Shown: positions 9,812 to 18,221 of the stretch, piece after piece
How positions within the stretch are numbered: the stretch's first letter is position 1
Layout of the letters: every line of letters begins with the position of its first letter
Origin: Mesonia oceanica
GTDB taxonomy: Bacteria > Bacteroidota > Bacteroidia > Flavobacteriales > Flavobacteriaceae
DNA length: 64,000 bases
Direction of reading: 5' to 3'
Assembly (NCBI RefSeq): GCF_902499555.1
Contig: NZ_CABVMM010000007.1
Location: 186,001-250,000, forward strand
The notes under the pieces: model-generated
Database searches by the model: none
The model's input: only the letters and a program-made list of their open reading frames with translations
What the model was told of the DNA's origin: nothing
Position numbers and translations under genes: made by a program

Positions 9812-10708
9812 ATGAAAAGGAGTTGTTTTATAGCATTATTAATATTTTCTACCATTTATTCTTATGGACAGGTTAATATTCTTAATGCAGGTAAGCCTGA
9901 TGAAATTGGGAAAATAAGTGAAGCTGCTACGCAAGCTAATAATGATGACGAACCACTACCCTATGGATATGTTGGAGAACGTGATATTTTATGGGCAAAA
10001 ACAACTTGGGAAGAGATAGATCTAGATCAACGGGTTAATTTTCCTTTGCTTTATCCTATAGACAAAGTAAGTAGTGAAAGAAAAGCACTATTTGATCTTT
10101 TAGTGGAAGCAGTTACCGAAGACGGCATTAAAGCCTATAGAGATTCTTATTTCAATCAGGAAATGACTACTGAAGAAATTAACCTTAACTTAAAGGCTAA
10201 AGAATTAAGTAATGCTGGATTGGAAGCTCAAAATGCAGGTGAAGAAGTGCAAGATTGGATGTATAATATTGCAGAAACTACTGCAGCTCAAGTTCAAGCA
10301 TATAGAATTAGAGGATATTGGTATTTTGATAAACGTCAAGGTGAATTAAAATATCGTTTACTTGCTATTGCACCAATTGTTTATTCAGCTCAGAACTTAT
10401 TGCAAAAGCAAGAAAATCCTGATATTGAAGTTCAGGGAGTAGAATTATTTTGGGTTTTTTATCCCCAAATAAGAAATAAGCTTCACCGACATTATGTGTT
10501 TAATGGTAAGAATTCTGCTAATCCAATTACTTTTGATTATCTTTTAAATGCTAGACGCTTTGATGCAACTATTTATAAAGAAGATAATGTACAAGGTGAT
10601 AGAGCTGTAGATGATTACATTGTAGATAACTCCTTAATGCAATTGTTAGAATCCCAAAGAATCAAAGAATCTATAAGAAACTTTGAATCTGATATGTGGA
10701 ATTACTAA
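9812..10708 (+). CDS. gldN: GldN, periplasmic ring component of T9SS/gliding
   Basis: The protein has 298 residues. It has an N-terminal signal peptide (MKRSCFIALLIFSTIYSYGQ) and the GldN domain with conserved stretches such as ERDILWAKTTWEEIDLDQRVN and YWYFDKRQGELKYRLLAIAP. No lipobox Cys follows the hydrophobic segment, in contrast to GldK. It is the last gene of gldKLMN, closed by a strong terminator 24 bases downstream. Confidence 0.94.
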   Translation: MKRSCFIALLIFSTIYSYGQVNILNAGKPDEIGKISEAATQANNDDEPLPYGYVGERDILWAKTTWEEIDLDQRVNFPLLYPIDKVSSERKALFDLLVEAVTEDGIKAYRDSYFNQEMTTEEINLNLKAKELSNAGLEAQNAGEEVQDWMYNIAETTAAQVQAYRIRGYWYFDKRQGELKYRLLAIAPIVYSAQNLLQKQENPDIEVQGVELFWVFYPQIRNKLHRHYVFNGKNSANPITFDYLLNARRFDATIYKEDNVQGDRAVDDYIVDNSLMQLLESQRIKESIRNFESDMWNY

Positions 10709-10731
10709 TTATTGTTTCATCAAAATAATAC

Positions 10732-10759
10732 AAACGCCCTTGAAAAAGGGCGTTTTTTT
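10732..10759 (+). terminator. Rho-independent terminator of gldKLMN
   Basis: A perfect ten-pair stem (AAACGCCCTT with AAGGGCGTTT) with a 4-nt loop runs into a T-tract. It sits between gldN and the next gene and argues that the next gene cannot start at the TTG at 10712. Confidence 0.9.
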
Positions 10760-10771
10760 ATAGCCAAAATT

Positions 10772-11812
10772 ATGAACGTAGATTATATTATTGTTGGATT
10801 CGGTTTAAGCGGATTATGTTTAGCTGAAAAGCTTGGAAGAGAGCATAAAACTTTTGTGGTTTATGATAATCAGTCACAAGACGCTTCTCTAGTGGCAGGA
10901 GGTATTTTTAACCCCGTAATTTTAAAGCGCTTTACATTAGCTTGGAATGCTCAAGAACAAGCGCCTCTTGCAAAAGATTTTTATACTGAATTAGAGCAAT
11001 ATTTGGGAGTAAAACTGGTAAAAGCTTTGCCAATTTTACGACGTTTTAATTCCGTAGAAGAACAGAATAATTGGTTTGATGCTGCTGATAAAACTTTTTT
11101 GGAAGACTATCTAAATACTTCATTAATTAAAGAGGTAGAAGGCGTGAACTCTTCTTATTCTTTTGGGAAAGTCGTAGGAACAGGAATTCTTGATACAAAT
11201 CGATTAGTTGCTGCTTATAAAGAGAAATTACTAAATGAAAATTTACTAGTTGAAAAGTCTTTTGATTATGATGAATTATCAATGGATTCTTCTAAAGTAA
11301 ATTATAAAGAAATCACTGCAAAACAGATTGTATTTTGTGAAGGATTTGGATTAAAGCAAAATCCGTATTTTGATCATTTACAATTAGTGGGAAACAAAGG
11401 AGAGTATATAACCATTAAATGTGATGGTTTAGAATTAAAAGATTGTATGCTCAAATTTTCATTTTTTGTTATTCCTTTAGGCGATCAGTTTTTTAAGGTT
11501 GGTGCTACTTATAATAGGGATTTTCAGGATAGGTATGCTACTTCTGAAGCTAAAGAAGAAATTGTTTCAAAATTAGAAAAAGTATTAAGCGTTCCTTTTG
11601 AAGTTGTCAAACAAGAAGCCGGAGTGAGGCCTACAACTAAAGATAGACGTCCACTTTTAGGTCAACATCCAACCTATAAAAATATTTATGTAAATAATGG
11701 TTTTGGAAGCCGCGGAATAATTATGGCTCCATCCGCAGCCAATTGGATGTTTAATTTTATAGAAAAGGGAATAGAATTGCCAAAAGAAGTAGATATTAAA
11801 CGTTTCTATTAA
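10772..11812 (+). CDS. DAO-family FAD-dependent oxidoreductase
   Basis: From the ATG at 10772 the protein has 346 residues; a longer frame opens at TTG 10712 but would read through the gldN terminator, so I reject it. The N-terminus is a classic FAD-binding Rossmann motif (DYIIVGFGLSG). Further DAO-type landmarks are GGIFNPVILKRF near residue 40, GVRPTTKDRRPLLG near 290 and NNGFGSRGIIMAP near 318. It probably oxidises an amine or amino acid, with the substrate unknown. It overlaps the convergent DUF983 gene by four bases (11809-11812), sharing a TTAA at both stop codons. Confidence 0.85.
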   Translation: MNVDYIIVGFGLSGLCLAEKLGREHKTFVVYDNQSQDASLVAGGIFNPVILKRFTLAWNAQEQAPLAKDFYTELEQYLGVKLVKALPILRRFNSVEEQNNWFDAADKTFLEDYLNTSLIKEVEGVNSSYSFGKVVGTGILDTNRLVAAYKEKLLNENLLVEKSFDYDELSMDSSKVNYKEITAKQIVFCEGFGLKQNPYFDHLQLVGNKGEYITIKCDGLELKDCMLKFSFFVIPLGDQFFKVGATYNRDFQDRYATSEAKEEIVSKLEKVLSVPFEVVKQEAGVRPTTKDRRPLLGQHPTYKNIYVNNGFGSRGIIMAPSAANWMFNFIEKGIELPKEVDIKRFY

Positions 11813-12186
11813 TCTTTTCCTTTATAGCTGAAGAAAAAGTTTATCCAAATATTTCTGGATAAACGCATAATTAATGGCATTGCTAAAATGAGTACAGCAA
11901 CAATAGAAATAAATGAACCTAGCAAACCGGCTCCTAGAAATACGTGTGCAATTATAAAAGTTGCTACTGCAAAAGCGACTCCAACCCCATAACTCACGTA
12001 CATAGCACCGTAGAAAAAAGAAGGCTCGATTTTATATTTTGTCCCACAATGGCTACAATGCTCGTGCATATCGTGAATGCTGGATAGCTTATATGGATTA
12101 CTTTCTTTGTACATGCTTTCTTCTTGACATACAGGACAAGTACCTGTAAAAATGCTATAAAGTTTAGTTCCTTTTAATAAGCCCAT
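11809..12186 (-). CDS. DUF983 family membrane protein
   Basis: From the ATG at 12186 (MGLLKGTKLYS) the protein has 125 residues; an upstream in-frame start at 12228 adds 14 unlikely residues. Two zinc-ribbon-like cysteine pairs (CPVC and CSHC) are followed by two transmembrane helices (about 62-84 and 88-108) and a basic tail. This is the DUF983 arrangement; members in proteobacteria often sit near heme-copper oxidase genes, but no oxidase is nearby here. It is divergent from the ABC-F gene with a 67-base gap. Confidence 0.8.
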   Translation of the reverse strand: MGLLKGTKLYSIFTGTCPVCQEESMYKESNPYKLSSIHDMHEHCSHCGTKYKIEPSFFYGAMYVSYGVGVAFAVATFIIAHVFLGAGLLGSFISIVAVLILAMPLIMRLSRNIWINFFFSYKGKD

Positions 12187-12253
12187 TTCATAATTTTTAT
12201 ACCAATACAAATTTAAGCATCTTTGCACAATATAAAGGTAATTAAAGTCACAT

Positions 12254-14170
12254 ATGCTAAATATTCATAATCTATCTATTTCCTTTCAAGGAGAATTTTT
12301 GTTTGAAGAGATTACTTATCGTTTAGGTGCGGGGGATCGCATTGGTTTGGTAGGTAAAAATGGAGCCGGGAAATCTACCATGCTAAAAATATTGGCGGGT
12401 GAATTAGAACCAGATACGGGACAAATTGCCCGTGAGAAAAACTTAAGTATAGGTTTTTTGAAACAGGATATAGATTTTGTAGAAGGAAGAACGGTTTTGG
12501 AAGAAGCTTATGAAGCTTTTGAAAAGATTAAAAAGTTAGAAAAAGAACTAGCTGAAATTAATCAGCAATTGGCTGAAAGAACCGATTATGAAAGTGAATC
12601 TTATCATCAATTAATGATAGATTTAAATGAGGTTCAGCATCAATATGAAATATTGGGAGGTTATAATTACCAAGGGGAAACAGAACGAATTCTACAAGGC
12701 TTAGGTTTTAAAAGAGAAGATTTTGATAAGCTCACCGATACTTTTTCAGGAGGCTGGCGTATGCGAATAGAGTTGGCTAAACTTTTGCTTCAAAATAACG
12801 ATGTATTATTGTTGGATGAGCCTACTAACCACTTAGATATTGAAAGTATAATTTGGCTAGAAGGTTTTCTTAAAAACTATTCCGGTTCTGTAGTGATTGT
12901 CTCTCACGATAAGATGTTTTTAGATAATGTAACCAATCGTACCATCGAGATTTCTTTGGGTAAAATCTACGATTATAACAAAGCTTACTCTAAATATTTA
13001 GTCTTGCGTCAAGAGCGAAGGGAGCAACAATTAGCTGCGCAGAAAAATCAACAAAAAGAAATTGAGCATACAGAAAAGCTTATTGAGAAGTTTAGGGCAA
13101 AAGCTAACAAAGCTTCTATGGCCCAATCCCTTATTAAGAAACTAGATAAAATAGATAGGATAGAAGTAGATGAAGTTGATAAATCGGTAATGACATTAAA
13201 TTTTCCGGTATCAGTAAATCCAGGTAAAGTTGTTATTGAAGCAGAAAAACTATCTAAATCTTATGGTGATAAGAAAGTACTTCGAGAAGTAGATTTAATG
13301 ATTGAGCGCAATACCAAAACTGCTTTTGTAGGTCAAAACGGACAAGGAAAATCTACCTTGGCGAAAATTATTGTGGGGGGAATCTCCCATCAAGGACATT
13401 TAAAGTTAGGACACAATGTACAGATTGCTTATTTCGCCCAAAATCAAGCCGAATACTTAGATGGAAACAAAACCGTGCATCAAACGATGATTGATGCCGC
13501 TAATGAAACTAACAGGACAAAAGTACGTGATATATTAGGAGCTTTTCTATTCCGTGGGGAAGAAGTAGATAAGTATGTAAAAGTGCTTTCTGGAGGTGAA
13601 AGAAATCGCTTGGCACTTGCAAAACTGCTCTTGCAACCATTTAATGTACTGGTGATGGATGAGCCTACAAACCATCTCGATATACAGTCAAAAAATGTAT
13701 TAAAAGATGCGCTGGCCAATTTTGAGGGTACTTTAATTTTGGTATCTCACGACCGTGACTTTCTTCAAGGATTAACTAAAAAAGTTTATGAGTTCAAAGA
13801 TCATCAAATAAAAGAGTTTTTAGGTGATATAGATTACTACTTAAAAGAACGTAGTATCGAAGATTTACGGGATGCAGAAAAGAAAACCGTCGTTAAGGAA
13901 CAAAAGAAAGAACCAGCTAAGTCTAAAAACTCTTATAAAGACCAAAAGAAAATTAAAGCGTTAAAAAATAAGCTAAGCAATATTGAAACAAAAATTAGCA
14001 AGCTAGAAAAAGAGATTAAAGAAATTGATGTGGAGTTGGAGGTGAATTATGATAAAACCGTTGCCGATCCTGAGTTTTTCGATCAATACCAGGCCAAAAA
14101 GAAATCCTTAAGTGCCTTGATGGAAGATTGGGAAGATATTCAGCTTCAGTTTGAAGAATATAACGAATAA
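12254..14170 (+). CDS. ABC-F family ATPase, Uup-like
   Basis: This 638-residue protein has two ABC domains and no membrane segments, the ABC-F layout of ribosome-acting or DNA-associated ATPases. Walker A motifs are GLVGKNGAGKST (near residue 31) and AFVGQNGQGKST (near 357). Signatures are FSGGWRMRIELAKLLL and LSGGERNRLALAKLLL, with Walker B LLLDEPTNHLDI and LVMDEPTNHLDI. The last 80 residues form a Lys/Glu-rich coiled coil, as in Uup. A role in ribosome quality control or antibiotic protection is family knowledge; which applies cannot be told. A CPXCG gene follows 4 bases later. Confidence 0.93.
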   Translation: MLNIHNLSISFQGEFLFEEITYRLGAGDRIGLVGKNGAGKSTMLKILAGELEPDTGQIAREKNLSIGFLKQDIDFVEGRTVLEEAYEAFEKIKKLEKELAEINQQLAERTDYESESYHQLMIDLNEVQHQYEILGGYNYQGETERILQGLGFKREDFDKLTDTFSGGWRMRIELAKLLLQNNDVLLLDEPTNHLDIESIIWLEGFLKNYSGSVVIVSHDKMFLDNVTNRTIEISLGKIYDYNKAYSKYLVLRQERREQQLAAQKNQQKEIEHTEKLIEKFRAKANKASMAQSLIKKLDKIDRIEVDEVDKSVMTLNFPVSVNPGKVVIEAEKLSKSYGDKKVLREVDLMIERNTKTAFVGQNGQGKSTLAKIIVGGISHQGHLKLGHNVQIAYFAQNQAEYLDGNKTVHQTMIDAANETNRTKVRDILGAFLFRGEEVDKYVKVLSGGERNRLALAKLLLQPFNVLVMDEPTNHLDIQSKNVLKDALANFEGTLILVSHDRDFLQGLTKKVYEFKDHQIKEFLGDIDYYLKERSIEDLRDAEKKTVVKEQKKEPAKSKNSYKDQKKIKALKNKLSNIETKISKLEKEIKEIDVELEVNYDKTVADPEFFDQYQAKKKSLSALMEDWEDIQLQFEEYNE

Positions 14171-14174
14171 GATT

Positions 14175-14354
14175 ATGCTTGAACATTTTTTTCAATGCCC
14201 TTATTGTTGGGAAGAGGTTTCAATGTTATTAGACCCTTCTCAAAATCAGACTTATATAGAAGATTGTGAAGTCTGCTGCAATCCAATTAAGGTAAGTGTG
14301 AGTTTTGAAAATGGTGAATTGATTTCTTTTCAAGCAGAAAATATAGAACAATAA
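14175..14354 (+). CDS. CPXCG motif-containing small cysteine-rich protein
   Basis: From ATG 14175 the protein has 59 residues; an earlier frame start at 14151 lies inside the ABC-F gene and is less likely. It holds two cysteine pairs, CPYC near residue 8 and CEVCC near 34, arranged like a small zinc ribbon. CPXCG proteins of this size are widespread and uncharacterised. It starts 4 bases after the ABC-F stop and ends at a terminator, so the two genes form one operon. Confidence 0.75.
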   Translation: MLEHFFQCPYCWEEVSMLLDPSQNQTYIEDCEVCCNPIKVSVSFENGELISFQAENIEQ

Positions 14355-14378
14355 AAAAGGATGCAATGGCATCCTTTT
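14355..14378 (+). terminator. Terminator of the ABC-F/CPXCG operon
   Basis: A perfect ten-pair stem (AAAAGGATGC with GCATCCTTTT) and a 4-nt loop directly follow the CPXCG stop codon. The A-rich and T-rich ends could let it act in both directions and also serve the convergent DUF1328 gene. Confidence 0.85.
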
Positions 14379-14399
14379 CAAAATCTATCAAAATTAAAC

Positions 14400-14561
14400 T
14401 TACCTTCTAAATAGTCTGGAAATTAGTGAAATCACTAAGAGGACTATGAAAATGTAAAAAATGATTTTGGCAATATCAGCCGCTCCTTCTGCAATTCCGC
14501 CAAAACCGAAAACTGCAGCTACTAAAGCGATGATTAAGAAAATTACAATCCATCGTATCAT
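14400..14561 (-). CDS. DUF1328 family small membrane protein (YtjA-like)
   Basis: This short gene encodes 53 residues, beginning [11 protein letters not shown] and ending LISRLFRR. Two transmembrane helices flank the conserved centre [16 protein letters not shown], which is the DUF1328/YtjA signature. Function is unknown; homologues are often stress-induced. It lies 5 bases downstream of the hypothetical gene at 14567-14947 on the same strand, so the two are probably co-transcribed. Confidence 0.85.
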   Translation of the reverse strand: MIRWIVIFLIIALVAAVFGFGGIAEGAADIAKIIFYIFIVLLVISLISRLFRR

Positions 14562-14566
14562 AATAA

Positions 14567-14947
14567 TTAATTTTTAGTGGTTAGTATTGATTTGTTGTTG
14601 AAAGTTGAAAACCCCTGCTTTACCTGATAATAAAAAGAAAGGTTTTTGTTATTCTTTTTAATACAAGACAGTAGTAGGGTTTTTAAGTTTGTATAATGTA
14701 CTTCTACAATTCTTGTGTTAGCTACTAAAATTTTATCATCAGTCACATATGGATTGGTATGACTAAATTGCAAAAAAGCAATTTTTCTTTGATAGTCAAT
14801 CACTACATTTTCTGCTTTAAAGTGGTTTTTGATTAAAAAACAATAAAGCTTGTCTGAAGTTCTCTTTATAGAAGAACTTTCCAATGGGAGAGAATTTCTT
14901 ATTTCAGAAATCATCTCACTTTCATAATAAAATTCTTTTACCTTCAC
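14567..14947 (-). CDS. Hypothetical protein
   Basis: The protein has 126 residues with no signal peptide or membrane segment. The composition is mixed, with the N-terminus acidic and the C-terminus Lys/Asn-rich. I do not recognise the family. The central segment ([20 protein letters not shown]) alternates hydrophobic and polar residues as in a beta-rich domain. It precedes the DUF1328 gene in what looks like a two-gene unit. Its length and position between known genes favour it being real. Confidence 0.5.
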   Translation of the reverse strand: MKVKEFYYESEMISEIRNSLPLESSSIKRTSDKLYCFLIKNHFKAENVVIDYQRKIAFLQFSHTNPYVTDDKILVANTRIVEVHYTNLKTLLLSCIKKNNKNLSFYYQVKQGFSTFNNKSILTTKN

Positions 14948-15046
14948 TTTTTTTGTTTAAAGGTAAATTTAAAAGAATTATTAGTCAATCGGTGAACGCT
15001 AGTTTGGCTTTAATTTAACGTGGAGAATTTGTAATTCTTAAAAAAA

Positions 15047-16084
15047 TTAAGAATTATTTTGTTTTTCGGGGTTAATAATGCCTTTTCTATATTGATTTGG
15101 TGTTATTTTATACTTTTCTTTGAATACTTTTGAAAAGTAGCTTGGGTTTGTTAATCCTATTCTTTCTGTAATGGCACCAATACTCAAGTCTGTATTCAAT
15201 AGTAGATCTTTAGCTTTTTCCAAGCGTAAGGCTTGAATATAGTTATTAACCGTATCCTTATATAAGTATTTAAAACCTTCTTGTAATTTGTTAATATTCA
15301 TCCCGATCTTATCAGCTAATTCTTGTACCGTATAGGTTACAGAAAGGTCATCGGTAATTCGTTGAGTAATATCTACAATCTTATCAATTTCCTGTTTTCT
15401 GATTACCGACTGATTCTTACTGATTTTTAAGTCGTCTGCATACTGGTCTATTTGTACACAAAGCATATTAAGGGCTTGGGATTCAAGCTTGAGAGCTCTT
15501 AAGAAGTCTGAAAATAAATCGGTATTCATTTCAGAAATTATATCGGCGGTTTGAAGACTGTAATTACCCTGATAATAAAATAGCTTTTTAGCGTCAACAT
15601 CTTGAAGTAAAGGCTTTAGGGGATGATCAAATTTAGATAAACTACAATGATAATAGTTGGCAAATTCTTGCCTGTTAATTTCCAAGCTATTGATATGTAC
15701 TTTTATGTTAGCCTCAAAATGGAGTATATGTCCATTAAAATCGCTACTGGCCACCAATACGTTTTGATAGGTCTCAATAGTATTGGCTTGCTCAAGTTCC
15801 TCAAAACAATGTTTCATAGAGCCTTCACTACAAAAAATAAATTTTAAAGGGTGAACTTGGCTTAAGGAGAAATGAATTTGTAGGTCTTCCTTAAAAGAAC
15901 AATTGTATTCTATTACCCCGAGTCCTTTACCAAAATTGATACCTCTTATAAAGCCATTGCCAAATTCTTTGGGTATTTCTAAAATAAATTCATCACAATG
16001 TTCTATAATACCACAGGAAAACTCCTTAGATAAATCTAAAATTACGTCTTTTAATGGCAATGATTTTACGTAAAGGTCTTTCAT
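15047..16084 (-). CDS. AraC-family transcriptional regulator
   Basis: The protein has 345 residues. The C-terminal 100 residues contain the two-helix-turn-helix AraC domain: VQELADKIGMNINKLQEGFK near 252 for the first HTH, and IGAITERIGLTNPSYFSKVF near 300 for the second, followed by the typical KITPNQYRKG. The N-terminal 230 residues are an unassigned sensor region without membrane segments. It is divergent from the glycosyltransferase gene with a 113-base shared upstream region, so it may control that gene; this is inference. Confidence 0.9.
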   Translation of the reverse strand: MKDLYVKSLPLKDVILDLSKEFSCGIIEHCDEFILEIPKEFGNGFIRGINFGKGLGVIEYNCSFKEDLQIHFSLSQVHPLKFIFCSEGSMKHCFEELEQANTIETYQNVLVASSDFNGHILHFEANIKVHINSLEINRQEFANYYHCSLSKFDHPLKPLLQDVDAKKLFYYQGNYSLQTADIISEMNTDLFSDFLRALKLESQALNMLCVQIDQYADDLKISKNQSVIRKQEIDKIVDITQRITDDLSVTYTVQELADKIGMNINKLQEGFKYLYKDTVNNYIQALRLEKAKDLLLNTDLSIGAITERIGLTNPSYFSKVFKEKYKITPNQYRKGIINPEKQNNS

Positions 16085-16197
16085 CGATGTATTTAAGGTA
16101 TTTATTATTTGAAATGAGTTAATAGGTTGTCTACTTTCTTATGAAATTTGATAACTAAATTACATAATTTTTAATAAACTCAAACTAAACTCCATTA

Positions 16198-17247
16198 ATG
16201 AAAATAGCTGTTATCGGTTTTAGCGGATTTCCCGTCCTTCCCAAGGCTAATAATTATTTACAAGAATATACCTATCATTTAATTAAAGGCTTGGTCGATT
16301 TGGGTTATGAGGTGACTTATTTTGGGTTATACGGTTCTAAGCTGCCTTGTGAGGTTTATCCCTTAAATTTAAATTCTATAGATTGGAGCTATGATGAAAA
16401 TGTTTCTGACGGTTTCAAACAATTTGGAGAAGAACAACATAGTTATTTTGAAATCTTTAAATATTTACAAGAAACAGATTTTGATTTGGTACATAATATC
16501 TCTCAAAATCAAATCCCGGTCTTTACAGCTCAGTTTTTAGAAATACCAACAATAACTACTTTATTTAAAAGACCTCAGGGATTATTACAAAGCGCACTTA
16601 AGCTAAATCAAACCTCCAATAACTTTTATATAGCTATTGATCATGCGATAGCTAATGCCTGTACAGGGCATAGTAAAATTGATGATATTATTTACTGTGG
16701 AATTGATTATAATGCTTGGTCTTTTAATCTTAAGCCGCAAAGTAATACCCTATTTTTTGCGGGTGATATTGTTGCTGAAAATCATATTGAAAATATAATT
16801 GAAGCCGCAGAGGACGGAGGCTTTCAACTAGCTGTCTATGGTGATGTTATAAATAGCGATTATCATGAGAAAGTAGTGGTTCCTAAGGTAAACGATAAAA
16901 TTAAAGTTTATACGTCTTTAAAAGAAAACAATTATAAGCAATGCTTGCAGAATGCAAGCTTAGCAGTTATTACTAAAAAAATATTTATGTCTTCCAGCTA
17001 TTTAGTTTTAGAAGCATTTAGCTGTGGAACTCCGGTGGTGATAATTTCAGATAACCTGAATACGGACTACCTGCCTAATAGCTGTAGTATTCAAGTGAAC
17101 ACTTCAGATCCGCAGGAATTGAGGAGAGCTTTCGTGAATGCTGCCAGCAAATCAAGAAAAACTTGTCGGGAGTATGTGATGGAAAAATTTGATTATAAAA
17201 AAATGATTGAAAGCTATATTGATTTCTATAACAGGGTTTTATATTGA
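16198..17247 (+). CDS. Glycosyltransferase, GT4-like
   Basis: The protein has 349 residues and a GT-B fold pattern. The N-terminal Rossmann start is MKIAVIGFSGFPVLPKANNY. A nucleotide-sugar site is suggested by FAGDIVAENHIENIIEAAED near 190, and the C-terminal YLVLEAFSCGTPVVI near 266 carries the conserved Glu of GT4 enzymes. It probably transfers a sugar onto a surface glycan or a small acceptor; no partner biosynthetic genes are adjacent. It is the last protein gene before the tRNA that marks the edge of the accessory region. Confidence 0.82.
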   Translation: MKIAVIGFSGFPVLPKANNYLQEYTYHLIKGLVDLGYEVTYFGLYGSKLPCEVYPLNLNSIDWSYDENVSDGFKQFGEEQHSYFEIFKYLQETDFDLVHNISQNQIPVFTAQFLEIPTITTLFKRPQGLLQSALKLNQTSNNFYIAIDHAIANACTGHSKIDDIIYCGIDYNAWSFNLKPQSNTLFFAGDIVAENHIENIIEAAEDGGFQLAVYGDVINSDYHEKVVVPKVNDKIKVYTSLKENNYKQCLQNASLAVITKKIFMSSSYLVLEAFSCGTPVVIISDNLNTDYLPNSCSIQVNTSDPQELRRAFVNAASKSRKTCREYVMEKFDYKKMIESYIDFYNRVLY

Positions 17248-17293
17248 GTTTATGTTTCTAATCTGAAGATAGAGAAATAAATCTAAAATTTTA

Positions 17294-17326
17294 TTTGGTT
17301 AGTATCATTTAAATGCCTTATATTTG
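17294..17326 (+). promoter_or_regulatory. Promoter of the initiator tRNA gene
   Basis: TTTG at 17294-17297 and TATATTTG at 17319-17326, spaced by 21 bases, match the Bacteroidota -33/-7 consensus. The tRNA begins 11 bases after the -7 box. Confidence 0.75.
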
Positions 17327-17336
17327 CAGTCGAAAT

Positions 17337-17409
<73 letters not shown>

Positions 17410-17420
17410 CTAGCAATGAC

Positions 17421-17451
17421 AAGGCTTTACAGAAATGTAAGGCCTTTTTTT
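17421..17451 (+). terminator. Terminator behind the initiator tRNA
   Basis: AAGGCTTTAC pairs with GTAAGGCCTT (one G:U pair) around a 6-nt loop, followed by a run of T residues. Confidence 0.8.
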
Positions 17452-17459
17452 ATGGACTG

Positions 17460-17480
17460 GGTACAACATAGGTACAACAT
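17460..17480 (+). repeat. Tandem direct repeat at the tRNA-proximal island edge
   Basis: GGTACAACAT occurs twice, separated by one base. Paired GTACAAC repeats just behind a tRNA resemble arm-type or core sites of tyrosine-recombinase elements, but no integrase is in the window and the second attachment copy lies outside it. Confidence 0.35.
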
Positions 17481-17717
17481 TTTTGGAAAGCCAAATTTGA
17501 ATAGAAAATAATGTTAATTAACATTATTTGGGGATATTTCCTATCTCATTCGAAGTGTAACTTAGTAATTTGAAGGATTTGTATAATTCTCTATTTCATT
17601 AAATAGCTTATTAAAAAACAATGTTCTAATTCTTCAGTATAAGATCTTGGTAATTTTTTAATTGAAATTATTATCAAATTATGTGATAAACCTTTTGAAA
17701 TCTGTTCCTATTCTTTT
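17481..17717. other. AT-rich junction without a gene
   Basis: No open frame or tRNA-like structure is visible in this stretch. It is AT-rich and separates the tRNA from the first metal-efflux operon. Confidence 0.5.
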
Positions 17718-17752
17718 TGCACAATCTGTGCATTGATTTTTTTTTATCTTTG
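17718..17752 (+). promoter_or_regulatory. Promoter with inverted-repeat operator of the cus operon
   Basis: The perfect dyad TGCACA-atc-TGTGCA (17718-17732) lies 12 bases upstream of the -7 box TATCTTTG (17745-17752). It occupies the place of the -33 element, as expected for a metal-responsive regulator site. The cognate regulator is not identified. Confidence 0.55.
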
Positions 17753-17756
17753 TAGT

Positions 17757-18083
17757 GTGAAAATTATCGCTGTCATATTATCTCTATATATATTCGGGCT
17801 TAACTTATTAGCCTGTAATGATAGTGACACTTCACAAGTGATTTCTGATTCAGAAGTAACAGTGGTTGCTACGCAGAATTTAGATATCGACTATTCACAT
17901 GATAAAGTAGCAGATTTATGCCCTCCTTTTTGTAGTTGCCATTGCTGCCATGTGCATACAGTAGATTTCGGTTCTTCAAATTTCAAGGCTTTGATTATTG
18001 AAATTCCATCAAAAGCCTTTGTCCATTTTGACAGCTCAGTGGAAGAACCTATTCTTTCCTTTTTAGATCCTCCAAAAGTTTAA
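17757..18083 (+). CDS. DUF6660-like small secreted protein upstream of CusA
   Basis: I take the start at GTG 17757 (VKIIAVILSLYIF), giving 108 residues; the TTG at 17733 would place the start upstream of the -7 box. It has a signal peptide with a lipobox-like LLAC and a cluster of metal-binding residues, CPPFCSCHCCHVH (near residue 60). The C-terminus ends FLDPPKV. Small proteins of this type precede CusA/CzcA genes in Bacteroidota. From the Cys/His cluster I infer periplasmic metal binding, as a chaperone or sensor for the pump. Confidence 0.7.
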   Translation: MKIIAVILSLYIFGLNLLACNDSDTSQVISDSEVTVVATQNLDIDYSHDKVADLCPPFCSCHCCHVHTVDFGSSNFKALIIEIPSKAFVHFDSSVEEPILSFLDPPKV

Positions 18084-18095
18084 TTCAGTTTTTTT

Positions 18096-18118
18096 AAAGG
18101 ATAATTATATCCTTTTTT
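18096..18118 (+). terminator. Hairpin between the DUF6660-like gene and cusA
   Basis: AAAGGAT and ATCCTTT form a seven-pair stem around a 6-nt loop, followed by T residues. It may end part of the transcription before the pump gene, adjusting the dose of the small protein relative to the pump. Confidence 0.6.
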
Positions 18119-18221
18119 GACCAAATCCTGGTTCTCATACTAGATCCTTGGTCCTATTGATAGATTTTGTTAGGCACAAAATTATTATCAAGAATTTTAA
18201 CTGAATTAAATTTTTATTTAT

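Noticed and set aside
10712..10771. Longer reading frame of the DAO oxidoreductase from TTG 10712
   Set aside because: It would place the start upstream of and inside the perfect gldN terminator; the ATG at 10772 begins exactly at the FAD-binding motif.
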